DNA of 39,783 nucleotides, from NCBI GenBank assembly GCA_016178585.1, contig JACOTA010000006.1:1-39783 (forward strand), given 5' to 3'. This document shows positions 12,930 through 20,449 of this stretch, piece after piece; position 1 is the first letter of the stretch, and every line of letters begins with the position of its first letter. The position numbers and the translations under genes are program-made. The DNA is from Nitrospirota bacterium (GTDB lineage: Bacteria; Nitrospirota; Nitrospiria; JACQBW01). The notes beneath the pieces were generated by a model. The model was given only the letters and a program-made list of their open reading frames with translations. It searched no databases and was not told the DNA's origin.

Positions 12930-14072
12930 TTACACCCGCATCGGCATGATGACGCAGAGGTATTTTTTGTCGCCCGGATCTTTAAAGAGCGTGGGGCTTA
13001 ACGAATCTTTCAACTCGATGAGAACCTCCTCGTTTTCAATGACCGATAACGCGTCGAGAACATACCGGGCGTTAAACCCTGTCCCGATTTTATCCCCCTT
13101 ATACACGATGGCAATTTCATCCTCAGCTTCTCCCAGCTCTGAAGATTGGGTGCTCAAGAACAATCTGTTTTCTTCAAATGAGAACTGCACCGCGTGGGTT
13201 TTTTCTTTTGAAAGAATAGCCACCCGCCGAATCGCCCGTTCGAGATCCCATTTTTTTACCGAGACCGTCTTGTCGTTCGCCTTCGGGATCACCTGAGAAT
13301 AATTGGGGTAATTTCCTTCCATCAAGCGGGAGTAAAGAACCAGGTCCCCTTTTTTAAAAATAATTTGATTCTTGGCCAGGCTGATCAGGAGTTCTTCTTC
13401 CCCTTCTTCGATCAGTTTTTTCATTTCAAAAATCGCTTTTTTTGGAACCACCGCCTGAAGTTCTTTATCCCCCCCGGGCTCCCCGTCCGGAAAAAAATGT
13501 TCAAAATCTTCACGCTCAATGACGGCAAGCCTGTGGCCGTCCGTTCCTGCCAAACGAAGGACTTTTTTGCTGCCTTGCACCTGAACGTTGACCAAAAGTC
13601 CGTTTAAAATATAGCGGGAATCATTTTCTCCGACCGCGAAAACCGTCTTTTTGAACAGCTCTGACAAATTTTTTGCCGAAAGTCGAACGGATATTTCCTC
13701 CTTAACCGCCGGGGCCAGAGGAAAATCTTCTGCCGAAAGGGCTGCCATCTTAAATTTGGATTTTCCGGCTTCGATCTGAACCCATTGATTTTCCTGCTGT
13801 TGGAGGGTAACAGGACCTTCGGGAAGCTCCTTGACAATTTCATAGACTTTACGGGCTGACAGGGTGGTTTTTCCTTTCCGGATCACCTCCGCGGGATAGG
13901 AGGCCTGGATGGCGATTTCCATGTCGGTGGCGAAAAGAGAAACGACAGAGTCTTCCTTTTCAGCGTCCAGCAAAATATTGGAAAGGATCGGCATGGTATT
14001 CCTTTTTTCCACAACACCCTGCACCCTTTGGAGACCCTTAAGCAACTCTCTCCTGTCGATACAAATTTTCAT
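12930..14072 (-). CDS. dnaN: DNA polymerase III beta sliding clamp
   Basis: The protein is a 380-residue beta clamp, the dimeric ring that tethers DNA polymerase III and other clamp-binding proteins to DNA. It begins 'MKICIDRRELLKGLQRVQGV' and contains 'TMPILSNILLDA', 'LAGTDGHRLAVIE', 'LYSRLMEGNYPNYSQVIP' and the C-terminal 'YLCVIMPMRV', all typical of DnaN. The ATG at 14072 is chosen over a TTG at 14087, because the protein then starts at the family's usual MKI and GGGAG lies 8 nt upstream. It sits between dnaA and gyrB on the same strand, the classic origin arrangement. Confidence 0.98.
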   Translation of the reverse strand: MKICIDRRELLKGLQRVQGVVEKRNTMPILSNILLDAEKEDSVVSLFATDMEIAIQASYPAEVIRKGKTTLSARKVYEIVKELPEGPVTLQQQENQWVQIEAGKSKFKMAALSAEDFPLAPAVKEEISVRLSAKNLSELFKKTVFAVGENDSRYILNGLLVNVQVQGSKKVLRLAGTDGHRLAVIEREDFEHFFPDGEPGGDKELQAVVPKKAIFEMKKLIEEGEEELLISLAKNQIIFKKGDLVLYSRLMEGNYPNYSQVIPKANDKTVSVKKWDLERAIRRVAILSKEKTHAVQFSFEENRLFLSTQSSELGEAEDEIAIVYKGDKIGTGFNARYVLDALSVIENEEVLIELKDSLSPTLFKDPGDKKYLCVIMPMRV

Positions 14073-14168
14073 GATGATCTCCCACAAAGCTTTCTCGCGG
14101 GTGGTTCCGCAGGGAGGCTTCGTTCTTTTTAGATGATTATTCTAATTTTCAGCGTTTTCTGAAAAATT

Positions 14169-15503
14169 TCATAAGTCTTTGACCTGACGCCTGAGACGAT
14201 CGATGAGCGCCTTTCCCTCGCCGTCAGCCTGGTTAAGTTTCTCGACCTGGCGGCAGGCATGAATCACGGTTGAATGATCCTTCCCTCCAAAATGTTTTCC
14301 GATTTCAGGAAAGGACAACTCGGTCAATTCGCGGCAAAGATACATGGCAAGCTGCCGGGGAAAAACCAGGTTTTTGGTCCTTTTTTTGGATTTCATCTCG
14401 TTGATTTTGATGTGTAGTTTTTCGGAGACGATTTTTTGAATATCCTCCGGCGTAATCATCTTCTTTTTTTCAACAATAATATCTTGAAGGACGCGCCTTG
14501 CGAGGTCGATGGAAAGGGTTTCACCGGTTAAAGAGGAAAACGCCCCTACCCGGTTTAAAGAACCCTCGAGAACCCGAATGTTATTTTTGATATGTGTGGC
14601 GAGAAACAACGCCAAATCATCCGGGAGATTTGTTTTTTCGGCATCGGCTTTTTTCTTTAAAATGGCAATTCGGGTTTCAAGATCCGGAGGCTGAATGTCG
14701 GCAATCAATCCCATTTCAAAACGGGAACGGAGCCGTTCTTCAATATCAGACATCTCTTTGGTCGACCGGTCGCTGGATAAAACGATTTGTTTGTTGTCTT
14801 CATAGAGGGTATTAAAAGTATGAAAAAACTCTTCCTGCGTACGCTCTTTCCCCTGAATAAACTGAATATCGTCAATAAGAAGAACATCGATATGTCTGTA
14901 TTTTCCCCTGAACTCCGGCATTTTGTCGTAGCGAATAGAATTAATCAGCTCGTTCGTGAATTTTTCAGAGGGAAGATAAACAATATTCAACCCGTTGTTC
15001 TTCGCATACATCGCGTTTCCAATGGCGTTTAACAGGTGTGTCTTCCCCAATCCGGCGCCACCGTACAGGAACAGGGGGTTGTAGGTCTTTCCGGGCTCCT
15101 CGGCAACCTTTAAAGAAGCGGCATGGGCAAATTGATTGGAGGACCCCACAACAAAGGAGCTGAAAACATGCTTGGCATTCAGCCCCACCTTTCGTTTTTC
15201 TTTATCCGCCCTTCTTTCAGGGACTGCGGCGTTTTCTTCTTTCGTTAATCCCGCTTCATCGATAACAAAAACAACCTTAATATCTTTTCTTTGGGTGAGG
15301 GTTTCCAGGTTCTGATCGATTTGGTCCTGATAATGGGTAAAAATCCATTCGCCAAAAAGCTTGTTGGGGGCAGAAATGATAAAAGCATCTTTTTCAAAAC
15401 TGGAAAAACGCAGCGGTTTAAACCACATATCAAAACTTTGTTTGTTAATCTGAGTTTCAATCAAACTCAAATTTTCTTTCCAAATTTCATTCATATCCAT
15501 CAT
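14169..15503 (-). CDS. dnaA: Chromosomal replication initiator DnaA
   Basis: DnaA binds DnaA boxes, forms an ATP-dependent filament and opens oriC. The 444-residue protein has the N-terminal helicase-loading domain I, a short linker (~90-110), and the AAA+ domain with Walker A GGAGLGKT (148-155) and Walker B LLIDDIQF. The C-terminal domain carries the DnaA signature 'GGKDHSTVIHACRQVEKL', whose helix-turn-helix reads the box. The start is uncertain among three close ATGs (15503, 15500, 15494); no strong ribosome-binding site is visible. It is transcribed away from the AT-rich oriC candidate, with dnaN downstream after 96 bp. Confidence 0.98.
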   Translation of the reverse strand: MMDMNEIWKENLSLIETQINKQSFDMWFKPLRFSSFEKDAFIISAPNKLFGEWIFTHYQDQIDQNLETLTQRKDIKVVFVIDEAGLTKEENAAVPERRADKEKRKVGLNAKHVFSSFVVGSSNQFAHAASLKVAEEPGKTYNPLFLYGGAGLGKTHLLNAIGNAMYAKNNGLNIVYLPSEKFTNELINSIRYDKMPEFRGKYRHIDVLLIDDIQFIQGKERTQEEFFHTFNTLYEDNKQIVLSSDRSTKEMSDIEERLRSRFEMGLIADIQPPDLETRIAILKKKADAEKTNLPDDLALFLATHIKNNIRVLEGSLNRVGAFSSLTGETLSIDLARRVLQDIIVEKKKMITPEDIQKIVSEKLHIKINEMKSKKRTKNLVFPRQLAMYLCRELTELSFPEIGKHFGGKDHSTVIHACRQVEKLNQADGEGKALIDRLRRQVKDL

Positions 15504-15595
15504 TTTTTATAAAAACCTAATTAATGATATTCAGGGGCCTGTGTCACAAAGCTTGCTCTCGGCACGTTCCCGCAGTGCCGATAAGTCTTTTTCGG

Positions 15596-15677
15596 CAGAT
15601 GCCCGAACCCCGCGCTCCGCTCGGTCTAACTACGACCATTCCAAAGTCCGTCACTGGCTAAACCAGTTGCTTCACTT
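15596..15677. repeat. GC-rich repeat between dnaA and oriC
   Basis: A GC-rich island in otherwise AT-rich DNA. It shares the 15-mer aaccccgcgctccgc (15606-15620) with the gyrB 5' end. Its right part (ctggctaaaccagttgcttcactt, read in pieces at 15654-15677) is, in reverse, like the gtgaagca-ccggct-ccggt start of the repeat before mnmG. Just to its left a cggcac/gtgccg hairpin lies near 15567-15587. Confidence 0.5.
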
Positions 15678-15689
15678 AATTTATAAAAA

Positions 15690-16190
15690 TAAACTTCTCT
15701 ATTAATTTTAAAGTTACTAACAGAGTTATTCACAATTGTTAATAACTTTTTTTTACCTATTTTTTCAATGTGTTATATCTTCATCCTGTTTTTTTTATAG
15801 TTCAATAAACGAATAAAAAACATATAAAAATCAATATCTTATATATTTTTTTTTAAAAAAGCAATAAAACTATAACAAACTTAAAACCATTTTACAAGCC
15901 ATTTCATTTTCCACAAAAATGAAATAAACAGTTGATAATTTTTTTTATAAAACTATCCCCAGATTTATATCTCTTTTATTCATGTCATTTAAAGGACTTA
16001 GGTTATTTTCCACACTTTAATGCTGCTTACTATGGACTACTATTTTTATTTAATTTATAAATATTATCTTTATTTACTAAACAATAAAATAAAAAATTAT
16101 TTATTAAAAAGACATAATTAAAACTTGACTTTAAACTTAAAAAACACTATTTTATCTTGTTTAAACCTCTTATTCAAGATTAGAAGGATC
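15690..16190. other. Candidate replication origin oriC
   Basis: About 500 very AT-rich bases lie between divergently oriented dnaA and rpmH, the usual bacterial oriC position. Three plus-strand DnaA boxes fit TTWTNCACA exactly: TTATTCACA at 15726-15734, TTTTCCACA at 15907-15915 and TTTTCCACA at 16006-16014. A near-match (ctatcccca, 15953-15961) lies between them. The stretch at ~16040-16125 is almost purely A/T and is a candidate unwinding element. No coding potential is seen. Gene order (dnaN-dnaA-oriC-rpmH-rnpA), box cluster and composition together support the call. Confidence 0.8.
16125..16153 (+). promoter_or_regulatory. Probable promoter of rpmH-rnpA-yidD-yidC
   Basis: TTGACT (16125-16130), a 17-base spacer and TATTTT (16148-16153) lie 41 bases before the rpmH ATG. 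The match is good but sits in AT-rich sequence, where chance matches are common. Confidence 0.5.
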
Positions 16191-16194
16191 TCAC

Positions 16195-16335
16195 ATGTCT
16201 GACACCTATGCTCAACCCAGTAAATTAAAAAGAAAAAGAACCCACGGGTTTTTAAAAAGAATGTCGACCGCCGACGGACGTAAAGTCATTAAGAGGCGGA
16301 GAAACAAAGGGAGAAAAAGATTGACCGTTGATTAA
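16195..16335 (+). CDS. rpmH: 50S ribosomal protein L34
   Basis: This is a 46-residue L34, a small basic protein of the large ribosomal subunit. The sequence has the family core: '[17 protein letters not shown]', then '[20 protein letters not shown]'. The extension MSDTYA before QPS is slightly longer than in E. coli but normal for many phyla. AAGGA lies 9 nt before the ATG. It heads the rpmH-rnpA-yidD-yidC group, and its position next to oriC is classical. Confidence 0.97.
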   Translation: MSDTYAQPSKLKRKRTHGFLKRMSTADGRKVIKRRRNKGRKRLTVD

Positions 16336-16366
16336 AAGATCGTAAAAAACTCAGGAAGGGAATGGG

Positions 16367-16720
16367 CTGAAAGAAAAATTAAAAGATAAAAAAATAAAAA
16401 GTAATCGTGAAATTCAGTTTTTATTTGAAAAAGGAAAAAGATTAAGAGGTCCAAATTTTGATTTTCTTTTTTTTAAAAATAATCTTTCTCATGGCCGGGC
16501 GGGAGTTGTCGTTGGGAAAAAATGCGGGGGAGCCGTAGATCGAAACACCATTAAGAGAATTTTCAGGGAAATTCTTTATAATCAGCAAATTGATTTTAAC
16601 TTTCCTTTTGATTTTATCGTGGTTCCAAAATCCGAATCGAAAAAGAAACTTTTTATTTTATTAAAGCAAGAAGTTATTTTTTCCATTCATAAAATGTTAA
16701 AACAGCTTCCTGTCCAATGA
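16367..16720 (+). CDS. rnpA: Ribonuclease P protein component, CTG start
   Basis: RnpA is the protein cofactor of RNase P, which matures tRNA 5' ends. The frame gives a 117-residue protein with 'NREIQFLFEKGKRLRGPNF' and the diagnostic RNR motif 'DRNTIKRIFREIL', then 'FDFIVVPKS'. In this frame there is no ATG, GTG or TTG between the stop at 16343 and a GTG well after the RNR motif, so initiation must use a non-standard codon. CTG at 16367 fits best: the strong AGGAAGGG (16353-16360) lies 6 nt upstream and the length is normal. It starts 31 bp after rpmH, and its stop overlaps the yidD start (ATGA). A local base error cannot be excluded, though no single-base change obviously joins a nearby ATG. 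Confidence 0.93.
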   Translation: MKEKLKDKKIKSNREIQFLFEKGKRLRGPNFDFLFFKNNLSHGRAGVVVGKKCGGAVDRNTIKRIFREILYNQQIDFNFPFDFIVVPKSESKKKLFILLKQEVIFSIHKMLKQLPVQ

Positions 16721-16926
16721 CCCAAGTCGTTATTTTATTGATTCGAATTTATCAAAGGGGGATTTCTCCCTGGTTGCCCCCGGTCTGCCGGTTTTATCCC
16801 TCCTGTTCCCAATATCAAATCGACGCTTTGGCAAGATATGGAATTTTTAAAGGCGTTTTTTTGGGAGTCTGCCGCCTTTTTAAATGTCATCCCTTTCATC
16901 CCGGCGGTTATGATCCTCTCCGTTGA
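16717..16926 (+). CDS. yidD: Membrane protein insertion efficiency factor YidD
   Basis: YidD is a small membrane-associated protein that assists YidC-dependent insertion. The 69-residue product has the conserved 'RIYQRGISPWLPPVCRFYPSCSQY' (given here as two blocks, RIYQRGISPW and CRFYPSCSQY), 'ALARYGIFKG' and the terminal 'KCHPFHPGGYDPL'. The start overlaps the rnpA stop by 4 bases, indicating translational coupling. YidC follows after 83 bp. Length and motifs match the family. Confidence 0.96.
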   Translation: MTQVVILLIRIYQRGISPWLPPVCRFYPSCSQYQIDALARYGIFKGVFLGVCRLFKCHPFHPGGYDPLR

Positions 16927-17009
16927 AATAAAGTTTTCTTTTCTCGCCTCTTTAATCAAATTGAATTTATTTTTTTAAATTAGAAAATTTTTAGCTGAAA
17001 AAGGAATCC

Positions 17010-18650
17010 ATGGAAAAAAGGCTTGTTCTCTTTATTGTTATCTCCGTTCTAATTCTGATTGGGAGTTCCTATCTTTTTCCGGCCAAAAAAACGTTGCCGG
17101 TGAAACAAGAAACAGCGGTTTCAACCCGTGCCGCGGCGGGGGTTGAAAAAAATGAGCTCCTGAACACGCCAATAGGCGCCATTGAAAACAAACCAGCGCC
17201 GGAAGAAAAAATTTTAACCGTTGATACGCCCCTTTATCATGCCCAGTTAACCAATCGCGGGGGGGCCTTTAAGCGGTGGGACCTTAAAAAATATACAGAG
17301 AGCGACCGAACCACGAGCGTTAAACTCCTCAATGAAGGAATATCTCTTTTTCCTTTGTCTTTAGAAATGAAGGAAGAGGGGGATCTTTTTTTAAAAGGAA
17401 TTTATCATGTTGAAGGGGAGGATCTTAATCTCGCGAGCGGAAAAAAAGAAGGAACGATCATTTTTTATTTAAAAGACGCCGCAACAGGGAAGGGGGTCCA
17501 GAAAAAACTGACCTTTCATGACGACACCTATGCCGTCGACGTTGAAATCAAAACCGAAAACATTCCTTCGTATGAATTTCTTTTGGGTTCCAATTTTGGA
17601 ATTCATCAATGGGGAGATAAAAGTTTTGTTGGATTTATCGGGCCCACCAGCTTGATCAATAACCGGGTGATAAAGGAAACCCCTTCAAAACTTTCTCAGG
17701 AGGTTGTTTATGAGGGAAAAACAACCTGGACGGCTTTACAGGATAAATATTTTCTTGCCGCGCTGATTCCTAAAGATGAAGAAGTGAAATCCATTGTTAA
17801 AAAAGTTAAAGAGGGGGAATTTACAGTCGGGGTAAAGGTGTTGCCCAAACAACCCGCTTCCAACACCGAACAATTTGTCCTTTTTGCCGGCCCCAAGAAA
17901 CTATCGATCCTGGAATCTTTAAATGTCTATCTGGAAGAAACAATTGATTTTGGCTGGTTTATCGCCGGAAGCTGGTCGGTGGTCCGTATCATCGCAAAAC
18001 CGTTATTTTCGATCCTGAATTTCTTTTACAGTTTTACTCATAATTATGGCATTGCCATCATTTTTCTGACCGTTTCGATCAAGGTGCTGTTTATTCCGCT
18101 GACCCATAAGAGCTATAAATCAATGAAGGGGATGCAGGAGGTTCAGCCGATCCTTGCCGATCTACAAAAAAAATATAAGAATGACAAACCGCGGCTAAAT
18201 AAAGAAATTATGGAAATTTACAAGACGCGCAAAATAAATCCTCTTGGCGGTTGTCTCCCGATGGTTCTTCAAATACCCGTATTTGTGGCTCTCTTTAATA
18301 TTTTTTATACGACGATTGAACTTCGGCACGCGCCGTTTTTTTTGTGGGTGAACGACCTCTCCGATTATGACCATAAATATGTTCTTCCCGTCTTGATGGG
18401 AATCACCATGTTTATCCAGCAAAAAATCCAGCCGACCAATATGGATCCCAAGCAGGCTAAAATCATGCTTTTCCTGCCCTTGATTTTTACCTTTTTCTTT
18501 TTAAACTTTTCTTCCGGGTTAGTTTTATACTGGATGGTGAACAACATCCTGAGTATCACCCAGCAGGTGGTCACGGCGAAATATTCCGCCAATGGAAAAC
18601 AAAAAGCGGGAGTTGCAGAGAAGACCGGAAAGGCCGTAAAATCAAGTTAG
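17010..18650 (+). CDS. yidC: Membrane protein insertase YidC
   Basis: YidC inserts and folds inner-membrane proteins alone or with SecYEG. The 546-residue protein is the Gram-negative type: an N-terminal helix (LVLFIVISVLILIGSS), a large periplasmic beta-sandwich domain (~50-330), then the five-helix core with 'TVSIKVLFIPLTHKSYKSM', 'GGCLPMVLQIPVFVALFNIF' and 'LPLIFTFFFLNFSSGLVLYW'. The C-terminal tail is basic. The ATG at 17010 is preceded by AAGGA. The Jag/KhpB gene often found next is absent; mnmE follows after a repeat-containing gap of 136 bp. Confidence 0.98.
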   Translation: MEKRLVLFIVISVLILIGSSYLFPAKKTLPVKQETAVSTRAAAGVEKNELLNTPIGAIENKPAPEEKILTVDTPLYHAQLTNRGGAFKRWDLKKYTESDRTTSVKLLNEGISLFPLSLEMKEEGDLFLKGIYHVEGEDLNLASGKKEGTIIFYLKDAATGKGVQKKLTFHDDTYAVDVEIKTENIPSYEFLLGSNFGIHQWGDKSFVGFIGPTSLINNRVIKETPSKLSQEVVYEGKTTWTALQDKYFLAALIPKDEEVKSIVKKVKEGEFTVGVKVLPKQPASNTEQFVLFAGPKKLSILESLNVYLEETIDFGWFIAGSWSVVRIIAKPLFSILNFFYSFTHNYGIAIIFLTVSIKVLFIPLTHKSYKSMKGMQEVQPILADLQKKYKNDKPRLNKEIMEIYKTRKINPLGGCLPMVLQIPVFVALFNIFYTTIELRHAPFFLWVNDLSDYDHKYVLPVLMGITMFIQQKIQPTNMDPKQAKIMLFLPLIFTFFFLNFSSGLVLYWMVNNILSITQQVVTAKYSANGKQKAGVAEKTGKAVKSS

Positions 18651-18685
18651 GTTAGTTCAATGAAGACCTCTTTATATAGATTCCC

Positions 18686-18795
18686 AGCAAGCAAAGCGAG
18701 CGTGGAGCATCCGAGCTAGCTATGGAAGCGTTTCCACAGCGGACAGATGATTTTAAAAAACCGGCTTTGCCGGTTGAGGGGGCGACGTGAGCCCC
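18686..18795. repeat. GC-rich leader repeat in front of mnmE
   Basis: The last 35 bases (18761-18795, ccggctttgccggt then gagggggcgacgtgagcccc) match 20402-20436 before mnmG with two differences. A second word, agc-agcaaagcgagcg (18686-18702), is also shared (20368-20384). The end forms a ggggc-gacgtga-gcccc hairpin. The proposed mnmE GTG start lies within it. Confidence 0.75.
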
Positions 18796-20190
18796 TATCG
18801 CTTTGCGAATGAGGACACGATTTGCGCAATATCCACCCCGCCCGGTCAGGGGGGCATCGGGGTGATCCGGGTGAGCGGACAAAGGTCCTTTGAAATCGGG
18901 GATCGGATTTTTCACGCCGTACATAAAAAAAAACTTCACAAGGCCCCCACGCACACCCTTCATTACGGCAAGATCGTGGACCCTCGAACCGGAGAGGTCC
19001 TGGATGAAGTCCTGGCGGCCGTGATGCGTTCCCCTAAATCCTACACCTGCGAGGATGTTTTAGAGCTCAGCTGCCACGGCAACACCCCTTCTCTCATGAA
19101 AATTCTTTCACTGCTGGTGCGGGAGGGGGCCAGAGAAGCCCTTCCCGGAGAATTTACCAGGCGAGCCTTTCTAAATGGAAGAATCGACCTGGTTCAAGCT
19201 GAAGCGGTCATGGATTTTATTTCAGCGGAATCTGAAATTGCCCGGGAGCTGGCCCTTAAACATTTAAATGGCGATTTTTCCCAGGTCATTTTAAAAATCC
19301 GCGAGCGGATGGTCAGCCTTCTCTCGAATTTGGAAGGGAACATAGACTTTTCCCAGGAAGACATAGAGTTTTTATCCGAACCCGCCGCGGTTCAGAAGGT
19401 CCTCAATCTTTTGGAAGAGGTCGATGGGTTGTTAAATACCGCCCGGGATGGAAGGATTGTCCGGGAGGGGTTTCTGGTCGCCCTGGCGGGGAGACCCAAT
19501 GTGGGGAAGTCGACCTTGCTGAACACCCTGTTAGGAAATGAAAGGGCCATTGTCACGGCGTTTCCGGGAACGACGCGGGACACTCTGGAGGAATCTCTTT
19601 TAGTTCATGGTGTAAAAGTCAGGCTGGTGGATACCGCCGGAATCCGGTCGACGGACGATCCGATTGAAAAGGAAGGGATTAAACGGGCAGAAGAGACGAT
19701 CCGGTCCGCGGACCTTGTGCTCTGGCTGGTCGATGCAACCGCCGGAATGACCCCGGAAGAAGATAAAAACATTGAAAAATATTGCCGGAAGAATTATCTT
19801 ATTCTCTTTAATAAAATAGACTTGGTCAATGACAGCGGCTTGCCGCGAACGGGGAGATTTTCGAATAAGCAGGTGTTAAAAATCTCTTCCTTTAGAAAAT
19901 CGGGCATTCGGGAGTTAGAGGCGGGGATTTCCGAGGCGTGTCTTCAATTAACCCGGTGGACCGGTTCAGAAGCCGGGGCTGTGGTTATTCGGCGGAGGCA
20001 TGAACAGGCGCTTCGGGAGGCGAAGGCGTCGCTTCTTCACTCCCTGGACTCTCTCAAAGGTAATATGTCGCCGGAATTTGTAGCGCTTGATTTAAAAGGG
20101 GCGATCGACCATCTGGGGAAAATTGTTGGAATCACCACTCCGGACGATGTTTTAAATCAAATTTTTAAAGATTTTTGCATAGGGAAATAG
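18787..20190 (+). CDS. mnmE: tRNA modification GTPase MnmE
   Basis: MnmE, with MnmG, installs the (carboxymethyl)aminomethyl group at C5 of the wobble uridine of tRNAs. The 467-residue protein has the N-terminal folate-binding domain ('DTICAISTPPGQGGIGVIRVSG' in two overlapping blocks), a helical domain, an inserted G domain with P-loop GRPNVGKS (235-242), DTAGIR and NKIDLV, and the C-terminal catalytic 'FCIGK' cysteine motif. The GTG start at 18787 (MSPYRFANEDT) lies inside a repeated GC-rich leader that also precedes mnmG, so the true start could differ slightly. The core begins only ten residues later. It is followed by mnmG on the same strand. Confidence 0.97.
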   Translation: MSPYRFANEDTICAISTPPGQGGIGVIRVSGQRSFEIGDRIFHAVHKKKLHKAPTHTLHYGKIVDPRTGEVLDEVLAAVMRSPKSYTCEDVLELSCHGNTPSLMKILSLLVREGAREALPGEFTRRAFLNGRIDLVQAEAVMDFISAESEIARELALKHLNGDFSQVILKIRERMVSLLSNLEGNIDFSQEDIEFLSEPAAVQKVLNLLEEVDGLLNTARDGRIVREGFLVALAGRPNVGKSTLLNTLLGNERAIVTAFPGTTRDTLEESLLVHGVKVRLVDTAGIRSTDDPIEKEGIKRAEETIRSADLVLWLVDATAGMTPEEDKNIEKYCRKNYLILFNKIDLVNDSGLPRTGRFSNKQVLKISSFRKSGIRELEAGISEACLQLTRWTGSEAGAVVIRRRHEQALREAKASLLHSLDSLKGNMSPEFVALDLKGAIDHLGKIVGITTPDDVLNQIFKDFCIGK

Positions 20191-20317
20191 ATCGGGTGCC
20201 TGGTGCGGCCTGAGCGAAGACGCCGACGAAGTTATTCTCATCTCTAGATTTTTAGACTATGGTGGAATGGGCAAACTTCGCCGAAGTCTTCTTTTCAGGT
20301 CACACCAGGCACCCGAT
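20191..20317. repeat. GTGCCTGGTG hairpin element, copy A
   Basis: A 127-bp imperfect palindrome begins directly after the mnmE stop. Outer arms are a perfect 15 bp (atcgggtgcctggtg at 20191-20205, caccaggcacccgat at 20303-20317). Pairing continues imperfectly inward (cctga-cgaagac-cgaag against cttcg-gtctt-tcagg). Its right arm is repeated at 31021-31053. Confidence 0.8.
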
Positions 20318-20331
20318 TCATGAATAAAGGA

Positions 20332-20436
20332 ATAAGTGAAGCAGCCGGCTTGGCCGGTGCGGAACCTAGCGAGCAAAGCGAGCGAGAGGGGGAGGCTCCA
20401 TCCGGCTCTGCCGGTGGAGGGGGCGACGTGAGCCCC
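20332..20436. repeat. GC-rich leader repeat in front of mnmG
   Basis: It opens with gtgaagcagccggct, resembling the reversed island upstream of dnaA and the gyrB 5' end. It continues with agcgagcaaagcgagcg and ends with a 35-base block (20402-20436) that matches the mnmE leader at 33 of 35 positions. Two hairpins are visible: ccggctctgccgg, and gggggc with gccccc around gacgtga. Confidence 0.75.
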
Positions 20437-20449
20437 CATAGATAGACCC

